From positions 1-56,936 of the forward strand of contig JAEYOP010000004.1 in the NCBI GenBank assembly GCA_023411575.1: a stretch of DNA of 56,936 nucleotides, written 5' to 3'. The notes beneath the pieces are model-generated. The model ran no database searches, was not told where the DNA came from, and saw only the letters and a list, made by a program, of their open reading frames with translations. The DNA comes from Bacillota bacterium (lineage in GTDB: Bacteria > Bacillota > Clostridia > Acetivibrionales > DTU013). Positions 1 through 8,367 of the stretch are shown in pieces. Position numbers and translations under genes: made by a program. The stretch's first letter is position 1. Every line of letters begins with the position of its first letter.

Positions 1-204
1 CGCTATTTCCGTCTCTATTATATCCTTTTTTTGCAGAAAAGAAAACGTACAAGCCCCGAAAACTCGAGTTTACTTCTGCATTTTTTCTTGAGATTTTTCG
101 GTGGAATTTACTTTTTCAATCAACGCAAACTCGCAAGAGTTTAAATGGAAAAAAAGGCAAAATTATGATATACAAACGACTCGCCGCCCTGCAAAAACCG
201 CGCA

Positions 205-1164
205 TCACAGCGCAGACATGAACTCAAAAGCCTTATCCATGAACCCGGGCAGGCCCTCGTGGGCATAGTCCGGGTAGATAAGCATCTGTTTCGGGGAGCG
301 TATCTTGTTGTATGCCGCAAACTGGGTGGAAGGCGGGCATACCGTGTCCATCAGGCCCGTCCCGAACAAAACCTCCGCCCCGATCCGGCCGGCAAGATTC
401 TGCACATCGATATAGCCGAGCTTCGTGTAGATTTCCTCTTCCCGCTCGTGTCTCGGATCGAATCTTCTAAAATAATCCCGGAGCTCTTCGTAGGCGTCCT
501 TGGCAAGATCAAGCTCCCAGACCCTCTTGTAATCCGACAGGAAGGGGAATTGCGCGCAAGCCCGCTTCACCTCCGGGACAAGAGCGGCACAGGCCAGCGT
601 GAGGCCGCCGCCCTGGGAACCGCCGATCACGCCGATTCTCTGCCGGTCAACCTCCGGCATCTCCATGACGATATGGGCCAACTGCGCGGTGTCCAGGAAA
701 ATGTGACGGAAAAGGAGATTCTCTTTGTCATCATCAAGGCCGCGGATGATGTGGCCTTTCAACGTATTGCCCCGGACGCCGCCGGCATCCTCCGACAGGC
801 CGCCCTGCCCGCGGCAGTCCAGGGAGGCGACGGAAAATCCCAGCAGGACGTACTTCAGGTACTCACTCCAATCTCCCGAATTGCCGCTGTATCCGTGGAA
901 CTGGAGGATGGCGGGATGGGGCCGGCCCCCGTTTTTCGGCCGCAGGTATTTTGCGTGGATCCGGGCGCCCCGGACACCGGTAAAATACAGGTCGAAGCAC
1001 TCGGCCGCAGGCGTTTGGAATCCGGCGGGCTTCAGCTCGACCCTGCCGTCCGCGGCGCACATTTCGGCCAGGGCATCGTCCCAGTAGGACTCGAAATCCA
1101 CCGGTCTCGGGTTCGTACCCGCATATTGCTTCAATTGTTCCAGTGGCATATCAAAAGCAGGCAT
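205..1164 (-). CDS. Acetylxylan esterase / cephalosporin-C deacetylase (CE7)
   Basis: This alpha/beta hydrolase removes acetyl groups from xylo-oligosaccharides and similar esters, normally in the cytoplasm. With the ATG at 1164 the protein has 319 residues, the usual CE7 length. The nucleophile Ser183 sits in GGSQGGG; Asp273 (LMDTV) and His302 (DYAHEG) complete a plausible triad, and RGQG near residue 118 fits the family oxyanion motif. No signal peptide is visible. A longer reading from a TTG at 1224 lacks a ribosome binding site, whereas GGAGG precedes the chosen ATG. The gene stands alone with its own promoter (1241-1269). The in vivo substrate is inferred from family membership; other acetylated carbohydrates are possible. 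Confidence 0.9.
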   Translation of the reverse strand: MPAFDMPLEQLKQYAGTNPRPVDFESYWDDALAEMCAADGRVELKPAGFQTPAAECFDLYFTGVRGARIHAKYLRPKNGGRPHPAILQFHGYSGNSGDWSEYLKYVLLGFSVASLDCRGQGGLSEDAGGVRGNTLKGHIIRGLDDDKENLLFRHIFLDTAQLAHIVMEMPEVDRQRIGVIGGSQGGGLTLACAALVPEVKRACAQFPFLSDYKRVWELDLAKDAYEELRDYFRRFDPRHEREEEIYTKLGYIDVQNLAGRIGAEVLFGTGLMDTVCPPSTQFAAYNKIRSPKQMLIYPDYAHEGLPGFMDKAFEFMSAL

Positions 1165-1240
1165 AGTTGACTCATCCTCCAGATTCATTCCAGATATTTT
1201 CCCGGGTACCAGCCGGTACCACAATGATGTTTTCTCTATA

Positions 1241-1269
1241 ATATTAGGGCATAATCAACGATATTTCAA
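1241..1269 (-). promoter_or_regulatory. Promoter of the CE7 esterase gene
   Basis: On the minus strand TTGAAA (1264-1269) and TAATAT (1241-1246) are separated by 17 bp. This is a reasonable sigma-A promoter upstream of the esterase ATG at 1164. Confidence 0.5.
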
Positions 1270-1291
1270 GCGGCAGCGGGATTCATTTGCC

Positions 1292-2626
1292 CTACAATAT
1301 CTCCTGTCCGCTGATATCTGCCAGGATCTCCTGGGCCTTTCCGGGATTCCCGCCTGACTGTTCAATGATTTTGCACACCCTGTCATAGCCCAGGGAAGGC
1401 GTATAGGCGGTGGCAAAAGCACAGGAGTTCTCCAGGAGCTCTCTGCATCTTTTTTCATTGGGTCGGATCAGTTCGATACACTTTGTACGGAGAAGCTCCG
1501 TCACATTCGTCAAAAGCATAAGGTTCTCCAGGAGGGAGTCGGCGATCAGGGGCAGGAACGCATTCAATTCAAATTCCCCGTGGGATGCCGCCGCAGAGAT
1601 TGCTCCGTCGTTGGCCATCACCTTCATCGCAACCTGCATGACCATTTCCGGGAGGACGGGATTGACTTTCCCGGGCATGATCGTACTGCCGGCCTGGAGC
1701 GGCGCAAGGGTGATCTCCGCCAGCCCTCCGCCGGGTCCTGAATTCATGAGACGCAGGTCGTTTGAAATCTTCATCAGATTCACCGAAAGGGCTTTTAACA
1801 GTCCCGACACCTCGACGAACACATCGTTGTTCTGGGTAATGTCCATGGGATATTCGGCGGAAGCCAGTCCTATGCCTGTTAATTCCCTGAGCTCCTCCAG
1901 TACTCCGAAGCGATATTTCCGTCGGGCGTTGTCGCCGTTTCCCACCGCCGTCCCGCCGAGGTTGACCTGCCGGAGCCGTTCCTCCACCTTGTAAAGTCGC
2001 CAGCGGTCGCGGGCGATGGCCTGGGCGTAGGAACCGAATTCCTGGCCCAGGGTGATGGGCACCGCGTCCATCAGCTCGGTTCTGCCAAGCTTGGGAATGT
2101 GTTCAAACTCCAGTTCCTTCTTTTGCAGTGCCTGCTGTAATTTCGCGCAGCAATCGCTGAGTTCCCTCAGCAGGCGGATGGCCGCAATGCGGAGCGCCGT
2201 CGGATACACGTCGTTTGTGGACTGCCCTCGGTTCACATCGTCCAGCGGGTGGACGATATCATACCGGCCGCAGTCAAAGCCCAGCTTTTTCAGCGCCAGA
2301 TTGGCTATGACCTCGTTGACGTTCATGTGAGCGGAAGTTCCGGCGCCGCCTTGCAGGGCATTCGTCACAAACGAGTCGTCCGCCTCCCGGGCCAGGATCG
2401 TATCGCAGGCGTCCAGGATCGCATCGTATACTCCGGCCCTGCCGATGCCAAGCTTTTTGTAGGTCCGGGCGGCGGCCTTTTTAATGGTGGTCATGGCATA
2501 AATAAGCTGCAGGCTGGTCCTCCGGCCGTCCAGGGCAAAATTGCCGACGGCCCTTGTCGTCTGGATCCCGTAGAGCTGTCCGTCCTCAAGGCTCATTTCG
2601 CCGATCGCATCCCGCTCAATTCGCAT
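1292..2626 (-). CDS. aspA: Aspartate ammonia-lyase, last gene of the hyd cluster
   Basis: A member of the aspartase/fumarase superfamily; the likely reaction is L-aspartate to fumarate plus ammonia. The superfamily signature GSTIMPGKVNP is present in the second half, and the 444-residue length is slightly shorter than classical aspartases. The second ATG (2626) is chosen because GGAGGGG abuts the first one too closely. The start overlaps the end of hydF by 11 bp, so translation is probably coupled. An aspartase-like gene is often found in clostridial hydrogenase maturation clusters, but its role there is unclear. Fumarase activity or another amino-acid lyase activity cannot be excluded from sequence alone. 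Confidence 0.85.
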   Translation of the reverse strand: MRIERDAIGEMSLEDGQLYGIQTTRAVGNFALDGRRTSLQLIYAMTTIKKAAARTYKKLGIGRAGVYDAILDACDTILAREADDSFVTNALQGGAGTSAHMNVNEVIANLALKKLGFDCGRYDIVHPLDDVNRGQSTNDVYPTALRIAAIRLLRELSDCCAKLQQALQKKELEFEHIPKLGRTELMDAVPITLGQEFGSYAQAIARDRWRLYKVEERLRQVNLGGTAVGNGDNARRKYRFGVLEELRELTGIGLASAEYPMDITQNNDVFVEVSGLLKALSVNLMKISNDLRLMNSGPGGGLAEITLAPLQAGSTIMPGKVNPVLPEMVMQVAMKVMANDGAISAAASHGEFELNAFLPLIADSLLENLMLLTNVTELLRTKCIELIRPNEKRCRELLENSCAFATAYTPSLGYDRVCKIIEQSGGNPGKAQEILADISGQEIL

Positions 2627-3923
2627 AGGCATCCCCTCCGATGATCTCCTGAATATGGGGGAACATGGCTACGCTCCGCTTTAAAATACCCTGCATGTAA
2701 GCGATTAGGATGCCGTAATTGGTGATCGGCACCTGCTGGTCCGCGGCGCATTTCCCGCGGTATTTCATTTCCCGCCCGTTCAGCATGCAGCCCCCGCAGT
2801 GGACTATCAGCCCGTATTCCGACAAATCGTCCGGGAACTCCGTCCCCGTAGTGAATTTGAAGATCAGCTGCTTTCCGGTATAATTTTTGATCCAGCGCGG
2901 AAGCTTCACCGTGCCGATATCGTCGCACTGCCTGTGATGAGTGCAGCCTTCCGAAATCAGGACCGTGTCGCCGTCCCGCAGGGATTCCAGCGCTGCAGCC
3001 CCTCTCACGGCCTCTTCGAGACCGCCCTTGTACCGCGCGAACAGGATGGAAAACGAGGTCAGCCAGACATCGGCGGGCGTATCCGCCGAGACCTTCGCAA
3101 ACACCTGGCTGTCGGTAATGACAAGCCTCGGCTTTTTCCCCAGCTTCTCCAGCGTTTCCCGGAGTTCGTATTCCTTTACTACGACGGCAACGGCATCAGA
3201 CTCTAGGATGTCCCGGATGGTCTGCTGCTGGGGCAGAATCAGGCGGCCTTTCGGAGCGGCCTTGTCGATGGGGACGACCAGCACGACGAAATCCGAGGGA
3301 TGAATCAGATCGCCCACAATTTTCAGCTTGGATTCCTCCGTCACGGCCAGGGCGGCAATCCGCTCTTTCAGCTTTTCTATATTATGGCCGGTTTTGGCGC
3401 TGACATGGATCGCTCTGCCACTTTCGGCAATGGTTCCGCTGCTGCCTTCACCAATACCGCCATCACTGCTTCCAGCATTGCTGTTGTCAACAATGCCTCC
3501 CTTACCACTGCTGCTTTCTTCTTTCCCGGCTAGATCCGCTTTATTGTAAACAACGATATAGTTGATCTTCTTGCTTTCAAACAGGACGATGAGCTCTTCA
3601 TCCTCCCTGGCCCTGCCATATTCGGAGTCGATGATCAATACGGCGATGTCCGTCTTGTTAAGCACCTGCCGGCTTTTTTTCACCCGCAGCTCCCCCAGGG
3701 AGCCTTCGTCGTCTATTCCGGGCGTATCGATGATCATCACCGGTCCCAGTGGCAGCAGCTCCATGGCTTTATACACCGGGTCCGTGGTCGTCCCCTTGAT
3801 CTCGGAAACGACCGCAAGGTCCTGCCCCGTAACGGCGTTCACAACGCTGGACTTGCCGGCGTTCCTTCTGCCGAAGAAACCAATGTGCACCCGGTCCGCC
3901 GACGGCGTATCATTCAATCCCAT
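2616..3923 (-). CDS. hydF: [FeFe]-hydrogenase H-cluster maturation GTPase HydF
   Basis: HydF is the scaffold on which the di-iron subcluster is assembled and from which it is passed to apo-hydrogenase. The GTPase motifs are clear: P-loop GRRNAGKS at residues 18-25, DTPG at 66-69, NKAD at 127-130 and SAK near 175. The C-terminal cluster ligands are also seen (CTHH, later HCGGC). It lies 56 bp after hydG and overlaps aspA. The odd feature is a Gly/Ser-rich insertion at residues 133-169, between the NKAD and SAK motifs, which lengthens the GTPase domain. All key residues are intact, so the protein should be functional. Confidence 0.95.
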   Translation of the reverse strand: MGLNDTPSADRVHIGFFGRRNAGKSSVVNAVTGQDLAVVSEIKGTTTDPVYKAMELLPLGPVMIIDTPGIDDEGSLGELRVKKSRQVLNKTDIAVLIIDSEYGRAREDEELIVLFESKKINYIVVYNKADLAGKEESSSGKGGIVDNSNAGSSDGGIGEGSSGTIAESGRAIHVSAKTGHNIEKLKERIAALAVTEESKLKIVGDLIHPSDFVVLVVPIDKAAPKGRLILPQQQTIRDILESDAVAVVVKEYELRETLEKLGKKPRLVITDSQVFAKVSADTPADVWLTSFSILFARYKGGLEEAVRGAAALESLRDGDTVLISEGCTHHRQCDDIGTVKLPRWIKNYTGKQLIFKFTTGTEFPDDLSEYGLIVHCGGCMLNGREMKYRGKCAADQQVPITNYGILIAYMQGILKRSVAMFPHIQEIIGGDAYAN

Positions 3924-3979
3924 ACCGTTTCCCCCTCTTTCCTCGGGCTCGTTTGCCTAAACGCAAGCCGGCCCTTTCC

Positions 3980-5398
3980 TTAGAACCGGAAATCCCGGCT
4001 GCCGCTGCCGATCCGGACCAGATTCTCCTTTGCGATCATCCGGACCTTTTCCTTCGGTATGTTTTCGATTTCCTCCCGGATGAGCTTTTCCCCCAGGGCT
4101 TTGGTCTCCGGCAACGCGTAATCCTCCAAATATTCCTTCAGGGTCATCAGGGCATTGGGATGACAGCAGTTCTGCAACTGTCCGCTCTTGCACAGGCTCA
4201 TGAACCGGTCGCCGGTCCTGCCCTCCCTGTAGCACGCGGTACAGAAGCTGGGAATATACCCGAGCTCCATCAGCCACCGCACGATTTCATCCAGCGTTCT
4301 GCTGTCGTTTACTTCGAACTGGGCAGTATTCTCGTCCTCCGCTTCCGGCTCGCTGTACCCTCCGACGCTTGTTTTGGAGCCGCCGCTGATCTGCGAAATC
4401 CCCAGGTGCAGCAAGCGTTCCCTGCAGGCCTTGCTTTCCCTGGTGGAAACGATCATCCCCGTGTACGGCACCGAAATGCGGATACATGCCGTTATTTTAG
4501 CAAAAACATCATCGCTTATGCCGTTGTCGAACGCGGCGGGATCAATGCCGTCCGCAGGGCGGATTCTCGGCACGCTGATCGTATGGGGCCCCACCCCGAA
4601 CGCCGCTTCCAGATGCTCCGCATGCATCAGCAGCGCGGCAAATTCATAGCGGTACAGCTCAAGTCCAAACAAGACACCCAGGCCCACATCGTCGATCCCG
4701 CCCAGCATGGCCCTGTCCATCGCCTCCGTATGGTAGGCGTAATTGTGCTTCGGGCCGGTCGGATGCAGCTTTTCATAGCTTTCCTTGTGGTAGGTTTCCT
4801 GGAACAGGATATAGGTGCCGATTTCCGCTTCCTTCAGCTTCCTGTAGTCTTCCACCGTCGTCGCAGCGATATTGACGTTGACGCGTCGGATTGCACCGTT
4901 TTTATGCCGGACGCTGTAAATCGTATGGATGCACTCTAGAATGTATTCGATGGGGTTGTGGACGGGATCCTCGCCGGACTCGATGGCAAGGCGCTTGTGG
5001 CCCATGTCCTGGAGCGCTGTGACTTCGCGGCGTATTTCGTCCTGGGTCATTTTTTTTCTCGCAATATGTTTGTTTTTCAGGTGGTACGGACAATACAAGC
5101 AGCCGTTTACGCAATAATTGGAAAGATAAAGCGGCGCAAACATAACGATGCGGTTGCCGTAATAATCCTTTTTGATCTGCTCGGCCAGGGCAAAGATCTC
5201 CCTGTTCTTCTCCTCCAGTCCGCAATCCAGCAAGACCGCAGCTTCCCTGTGCGAGAGGCCCTTCCGAAGCTTCGCTTTCTCCAGAATGCTGTCGATGAGC
5301 GCAGCGTTGTTTTTGTTCCTTTCGGCATACTCCAGCGTATCAAGGACCTCCTGGTGCGAGATGAATTCCTCCGCCTTGGATGATTTCATATTATACAT
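3980..5398 (-). CDS. hydG: [FeFe]-hydrogenase maturation radical SAM enzyme HydG
   Basis: HydG cleaves tyrosine to supply CO and cyanide, as an Fe(CO)2(CN) synthon, for the H-cluster. The 472-residue protein has the radical SAM motif CVNGCLYC (CX3CX2C) near residue 95. Near the C-terminus it has CX2CX22C (CTAC followed by a later Cys), the auxiliary-cluster motif that separates HydG from the thiamine enzyme ThiH. The ATG at 5398 has GAGGGG nine bases upstream. It follows the TM1266-like gene by 18 bp and precedes hydF, so it is part of one maturation operon. hydE and the hydrogenase structural gene are not in the window. Confidence 0.96.
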   Translation of the reverse strand: MYNMKSSKAEEFISHQEVLDTLEYAERNKNNAALIDSILEKAKLRKGLSHREAAVLLDCGLEEKNREIFALAEQIKKDYYGNRIVMFAPLYLSNYCVNGCLYCPYHLKNKHIARKKMTQDEIRREVTALQDMGHKRLAIESGEDPVHNPIEYILECIHTIYSVRHKNGAIRRVNVNIAATTVEDYRKLKEAEIGTYILFQETYHKESYEKLHPTGPKHNYAYHTEAMDRAMLGGIDDVGLGVLFGLELYRYEFAALLMHAEHLEAAFGVGPHTISVPRIRPADGIDPAAFDNGISDDVFAKITACIRISVPYTGMIVSTRESKACRERLLHLGISQISGGSKTSVGGYSEPEAEDENTAQFEVNDSRTLDEIVRWLMELGYIPSFCTACYREGRTGDRFMSLCKSGQLQNCCHPNALMTLKEYLEDYALPETKALGEKLIREEIENIPKEKVRMIAKENLVRIGSGSRDFRF

Positions 5399-5416
5399 GA
5401 TAAAGTTCCCCTCTTT

Positions 5417-5677
5417 CTATTCCAGGACAATGCCTTCCTTTGCTATGGAAGCCTTGACCGTCACCCCGTCCAGCTTGCCCAGCCTTCCCGTCAGGCCGTT
5501 GATGCGGTCCAGTTCCGCCACCACCGTCAGCGAGACAAGCGCGATCCGGCCCTGTCCGAAGGGGATTCCCATCCTCCCGCGCACAATATCGTTGTACTCC
5601 GAAACGATGTCGTTGAATGCCCTCTGGGTATCGTGGGGATTTTCCAGAATCGCGCTGATGATTGCCGCTCTTGTCAT
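5417..5677 (-). CDS. TM1266-like iron-only hydrogenase system putative regulator
   Basis: This 86-residue protein matches the small ACT-like family (TM1266 type) that travels with hydEFG genes and is annotated as a putative regulator of the iron-only hydrogenase system. The sequence has the expected beta-alpha-beta pattern with no obvious DNA-binding helix-turn-helix, so its mode of action is unknown. The ATG at 5677 is chosen because AGGAGG lies just upstream; a longer frame to 5761 would run through the terminator-like hairpin of the leader. It is the first gene of the operon followed by hydG, hydF and aspA. Confidence 0.8.
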   Translation of the reverse strand: MTRAAIISAILENPHDTQRAFNDIVSEYNDIVRGRMGIPFGQGRIALVSLTVVAELDRINGLTGRLGKLDGVTVKASIAKEGIVLE

Positions 5678-5702
5678 TTCATTTACCCTCCTGCTTCTGC
5701 AC

Positions 5703-5737
5703 AAATAAAAACACCTCCCGGATAAATCCGAAAGGTG
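5703..5737 (-). terminator. Terminator-like hairpin in the hyd leader
   Basis: On the minus strand CACCT pairs with AGGTG around a 2x2 internal loop and a CGGA/TCCG stem with a 4-nt loop, followed by TTTTTATTT. It lies between the promoter and the first gene, as expected for attenuation rather than gene-end termination. Confidence 0.5.
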
Positions 5738-5870
5738 CGAACAGTCACAATACACCGGCATGCCAAACGCCGGATGGATCCGTTCCTTCGCCTTCCGGAT
5801 CAGACGCCTGTCTTTTCCGTCGGGATACGGTTACACGGTCACACGGGATAAAACCATTCATCCCGGATGA
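5707..5870 (-). promoter_or_regulatory. Structured 5' leader of the hyd operon, candidate cis-regulatory RNA
   Basis: About 195 nt separate the promoter from the first start codon. On the minus strand three stems can be drawn: CGGGAT/ATCCCG (5860-5865 with 5844-5849), GATCCG/CGGATC (5796-5801 with 5777-5782) and CCGGC/GCCGG near 5751-5773. They are followed by the terminator-like hairpin at 5712-5737. The segment CCGGAAGG (5791-5798) can pair over eight positions (one G-U) with CCTTTCGG (5728-5735), the 5' half of that hairpin, so an antiterminator is possible. I do not recognise a known riboswitch class. Confidence 0.45.
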
Positions 5871-5878
5871 CTACTTTC

Positions 5879-5907
5879 ATCATAAAATATTGTTAATTAA
5901 TTGTCAA
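5879..5907 (-). promoter_or_regulatory. Promoter of the hyd operon
   Basis: A perfect TTGACA (5902-5907) and TATGAT (5879-5884) on the minus strand are spaced by exactly 17 bp, predicting transcription from about 5872. Confidence 0.75.
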
Positions 5908-5922
5908 TATATTTATTCCATT

Positions 5923-6120
5923 CTACCACAATTCCATCCGGACCGTCTTGCATTTCGGGCAGGCGAACAGGTACGCCTCGTCGAGGCTGCCCTCGCTGTC
6001 CTTCCGGTGGAAGGTGTTGATCAGCTTGATAAACGGCTCCGTTCCGTCGCTTATCAGCTCTTCCTTCCCGTTTTCTTCCTCACGCTCATTGTATCTGTAG
6101 CCGCAAACCGCACATTTCAT
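5923..6120 (-). CDS. Small zinc-ribbon or rubredoxin-like protein
   Basis: A 65-residue protein with two CxxC pairs: MKCAVCGY at the start and ACPKC near the end. The spacing suggests one zinc or iron bound by four cysteines. The first knuckle followed by Gly-Tyr resembles rubredoxin, but the acidic linker is atypical and the second knuckle lacks the usual Gly, so a zinc ribbon is as likely. The ATG at 6120 is preceded by GGAGG; a longer frame to 6165 has no such signal. It sits between the hyd promoter and the nucleoside transporter operon. Function unknown. Confidence 0.6.
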   Translation of the reverse strand: MKCAVCGYRYNEREEENGKEELISDGTEPFIKLINTFHRKDSEGSLDEAYLFACPKCKTVRMELW

Positions 6121-6269
6121 AGGCTTGATCCTCCATTCTCCATTCCGGTGAACCCCGATGTCCAACCATCCTTATTTTAACACCAACCCGGGGTGAAGTA
6201 AATTCCAACCTGCCCTAAATCACATTTCGGCTCCCTGCTTCGCATATTGCAAGCCCTTGCAGGCCCATG

Positions 6270-7250
6270 TTACCGTTCTTCCCTGAAATAAGCCTCTCCC
6301 AGGCTGGCCGGCGGCTGGCTCTCCATCTTGTTCCTCTTGCTGGCGATCACCAGCACGATGATCGTCACCACATACGGCAGCATTTTGCAAAGCTCCTGGG
6401 TCGCTCTTGAAAGACCCGGCAGATAAATATAAAGAATATACAATCCGCCGAATAGGAAGGAGCCCCAGATCGCATTCACCGGTTTCCACAGCGCCAGGAT
6501 AACCAGGGCGATCGCCAGCCAGCCCCTGTCCCCGAAGCCGTTGTTGTTCCACGTCCCGCCAAGGTACTCCATTACGAAGTACAGGCCGCCCAGCCCGGCG
6601 ATGGCCGCCCCCGTTACGGTGGAAACATATTTGTACAAGGATACGTTGATGCCCGCCGCATCGGCCGTCGCGGGACTTTCGCCCACCGCGCGCAGGTTCA
6701 GGCCCCGTCTTGTCCGGCTCAGGTAAACCGTCAGGAAAATGGCAATCGTAACGGCCAGGTAAGTCAAAAAGCCGTAGGAAAACAGCAATTCGCCCACCAC
6801 CGGCACCTTGGAAAGCCCCGGTATGGTCGCGCGGTAGGCGGAGGCCGTGGTGGACACGGAAATCTGTCCGACGCCGCCGGCCAGCTTGGATATGGAGCCG
6901 CCGAAGAAATTGCCGAAGCCGACGCCGAAGGTGGTCAGCGCAAGGCCCACCACATTCTGGTTTGCGCGAAGCGAAACCGTTAGGAAGCTGTACAGCAGCC
7001 CGCCGAACGCGGAGGCCAGCAGCGTCGCCAGCAAAGAGACCACCAGCCCCACAAAACCAATGGGATTCTCGACGGACCGCTCATAGAAAAAGGCGCCCAT
7101 CAGGCCCGCAATGCCGCCCATATACATGATGCCCGGAATTCCCAGGTTCAGGTTGCCCGACTTTTCCGTCATGATTTCACCGGAGGCGCCGAAAAGAATG
7201 CTGATTCCCTGCCCGATTGCCTTCTGGATGAATGTCAAAAGCAATTCCAT
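6270..7250 (-). CDS. Nucleoside ABC transporter permease, NupQ/YufQ type
   Basis: A 326-residue integral membrane protein of the BPD_transp_2 (branched-chain amino acid/ribose) permease family, with about nine hydrophobic segments. It forms the channel of the importer with the permease immediately upstream. It starts one base after that gene's stop, with AGGAGG overlapping the end of the upstream gene. Gene order (BMP-type binding protein, dual ATPase, two permeases) matches Bacillus nupNOPQ and related guanosine/nucleoside importers. The guanine riboswitch at the head of the operon supports purine nucleosides as substrate. Last gene of the operon. Confidence 0.88.
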   Translation of the reverse strand: MELLLTFIQKAIGQGISILFGASGEIMTEKSGNLNLGIPGIMYMGGIAGLMGAFFYERSVENPIGFVGLVVSLLATLLASAFGGLLYSFLTVSLRANQNVVGLALTTFGVGFGNFFGGSISKLAGGVGQISVSTTASAYRATIPGLSKVPVVGELLFSYGFLTYLAVTIAIFLTVYLSRTRRGLNLRAVGESPATADAAGINVSLYKYVSTVTGAAIAGLGGLYFVMEYLGGTWNNNGFGDRGWLAIALVILALWKPVNAIWGSFLFGGLYILYIYLPGLSRATQELCKMLPYVVTIIVLVIASKRNKMESQPPASLGEAYFREER

Positions 7251-7251
7251 C

Positions 7252-8367
7252 TCACTGTACCTCCTTTTTCCGTCTGCGCAGCTCCACCTTGTACTGGATG
7301 AAAAATTCGCATCCGATCAGGAAGAACAGGATGATCCCGGTGATAATGTCCGATGCGTTCTCATTCAGGCCAAACTTGGTGGCGATCTGAACGGAGCCCT
7401 GCTGCATGAATACCAGGAAGGCGGTGACCAGGATCATCGCCCCCGGGTGGAATTTGGACATCCACGCGACGATGATCGCCGTAAATCCCCTTCCTCCGCC
7501 GGTGCTGACCGAGATCGTATGGCTCCCGCCGCTTACGATAATGGCTCCCGCCAGGCCGCAGATCGCGCCGGACAGGAGCATGGTGCGGATGATGACCTTC
7601 TTTACGTCGATCCCGGCATACCTTGCCGTATTGTGGCTTTCGCCCACAACCGCGATCTCGTACCCGTGCTTGCCGTATTTCATATAGATATACATCGCCA
7701 GCGTGATGGAAAGGACGATGACGACGTTCCAGCCATAGGTCAGCCCGAACAGCTTGGGGAGCCAGCCCCTCTGGGTGGCCGAATTGATGATTCCCACCGT
7801 ATTCGAGCCCGCCGGATTCTCCCAGTAGACGATGCAAAAATTGATGATCTGGATCGCCACATAATTGAGCATAAGGGTAAACAGAGTCTCGTTGGTATTA
7901 AACCAGGCCTTGAAAAAGGCGGGGATCACTCCCCAGAGCATTCCCGCAAGGCTGCTGCCCGCGAAAATCAGAACCAGCAGCAGTCCGTTTGGTACCTTGT
8001 CGCCAAAATAGAGCATCAGGGCTGCCGTGGCGGCACCGCCCATCAGAAGCTGTCCCTCCGCCCCGATGTTCCAGAACTTCATCTTGAAGGCGGGGGTGAG
8101 CCCTATGGCAATGATCAGCAGGGTCATCATCTCGCGGACCGTGACCCAGAAACGGCGGCTCCGGCCCACGGCGCCGTCGATAATGCTCGCATACACCTTG
8201 ATCGGATTTTCGCCGGTAATCGCCACGATCACCAGGGCGCAGACGATAAGGGAACACAGGACGGCAGCCAGCCGTATCGCCCATGCCCTGACATTGGATA
8301 TGGCCGCCCGTTTGGTGATCCGGATCAACGGCTCTCTATTTGCAATTGCATTATTTTCGATGTTCAT
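7252..8367 (-). CDS. Nucleoside ABC transporter permease, NupP/YufP type
   Basis: A 371-residue membrane protein with a cytoplasmic N-terminal extension followed by about ten hydrophobic segments, as in the larger permease of BMP-family nucleoside importers. The ATG at 8367 is preferred over a GTG at 8379 because AGGTGG lies at the right distance from it. It overlaps the end of the ATPase gene by 17 bp and is followed one base later by the second permease, so the three genes are surely co-translated. It should pair with the second permease to form the transmembrane channel. Confidence 0.88.
   Translation of the reverse strand: MNIENNAIANREPLIRITKRAAISNVRAWAIRLAAVLCSLIVCALVIVAITGENPIKVYASIIDGAVGRSRRFWVTVREMMTLLIIAIGLTPAFKMKFWNIGAEGQLLMGGAATAALMLYFGDKVPNGLLLVLIFAGSSLAGMLWGVIPAFFKAWFNTNETLFTLMLNYVAIQIINFCIVYWENPAGSNTVGIINSATQRGWLPKLFGLTYGWNVVIVLSITLAMYIYMKYGKHGYEIAVVGESHNTARYAGIDVKKVIIRTMLLSGAICGLAGAIIVSGGSHTISVSTGGGRGFTAIIVAWMSKFHPGAMILVTAFLVFMQQGSVQIATKFGLNENASDIITGIILFFLIGCEFFIQYKVELRRRKKEVQ

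Noticed and set aside
3980..5398. Reading the radical SAM gene as thiH (thiamine synthesis)
   Set aside because: The C-terminal CX2CX22C motif and the neighbouring hydF and TM1266-like genes identify HydG.
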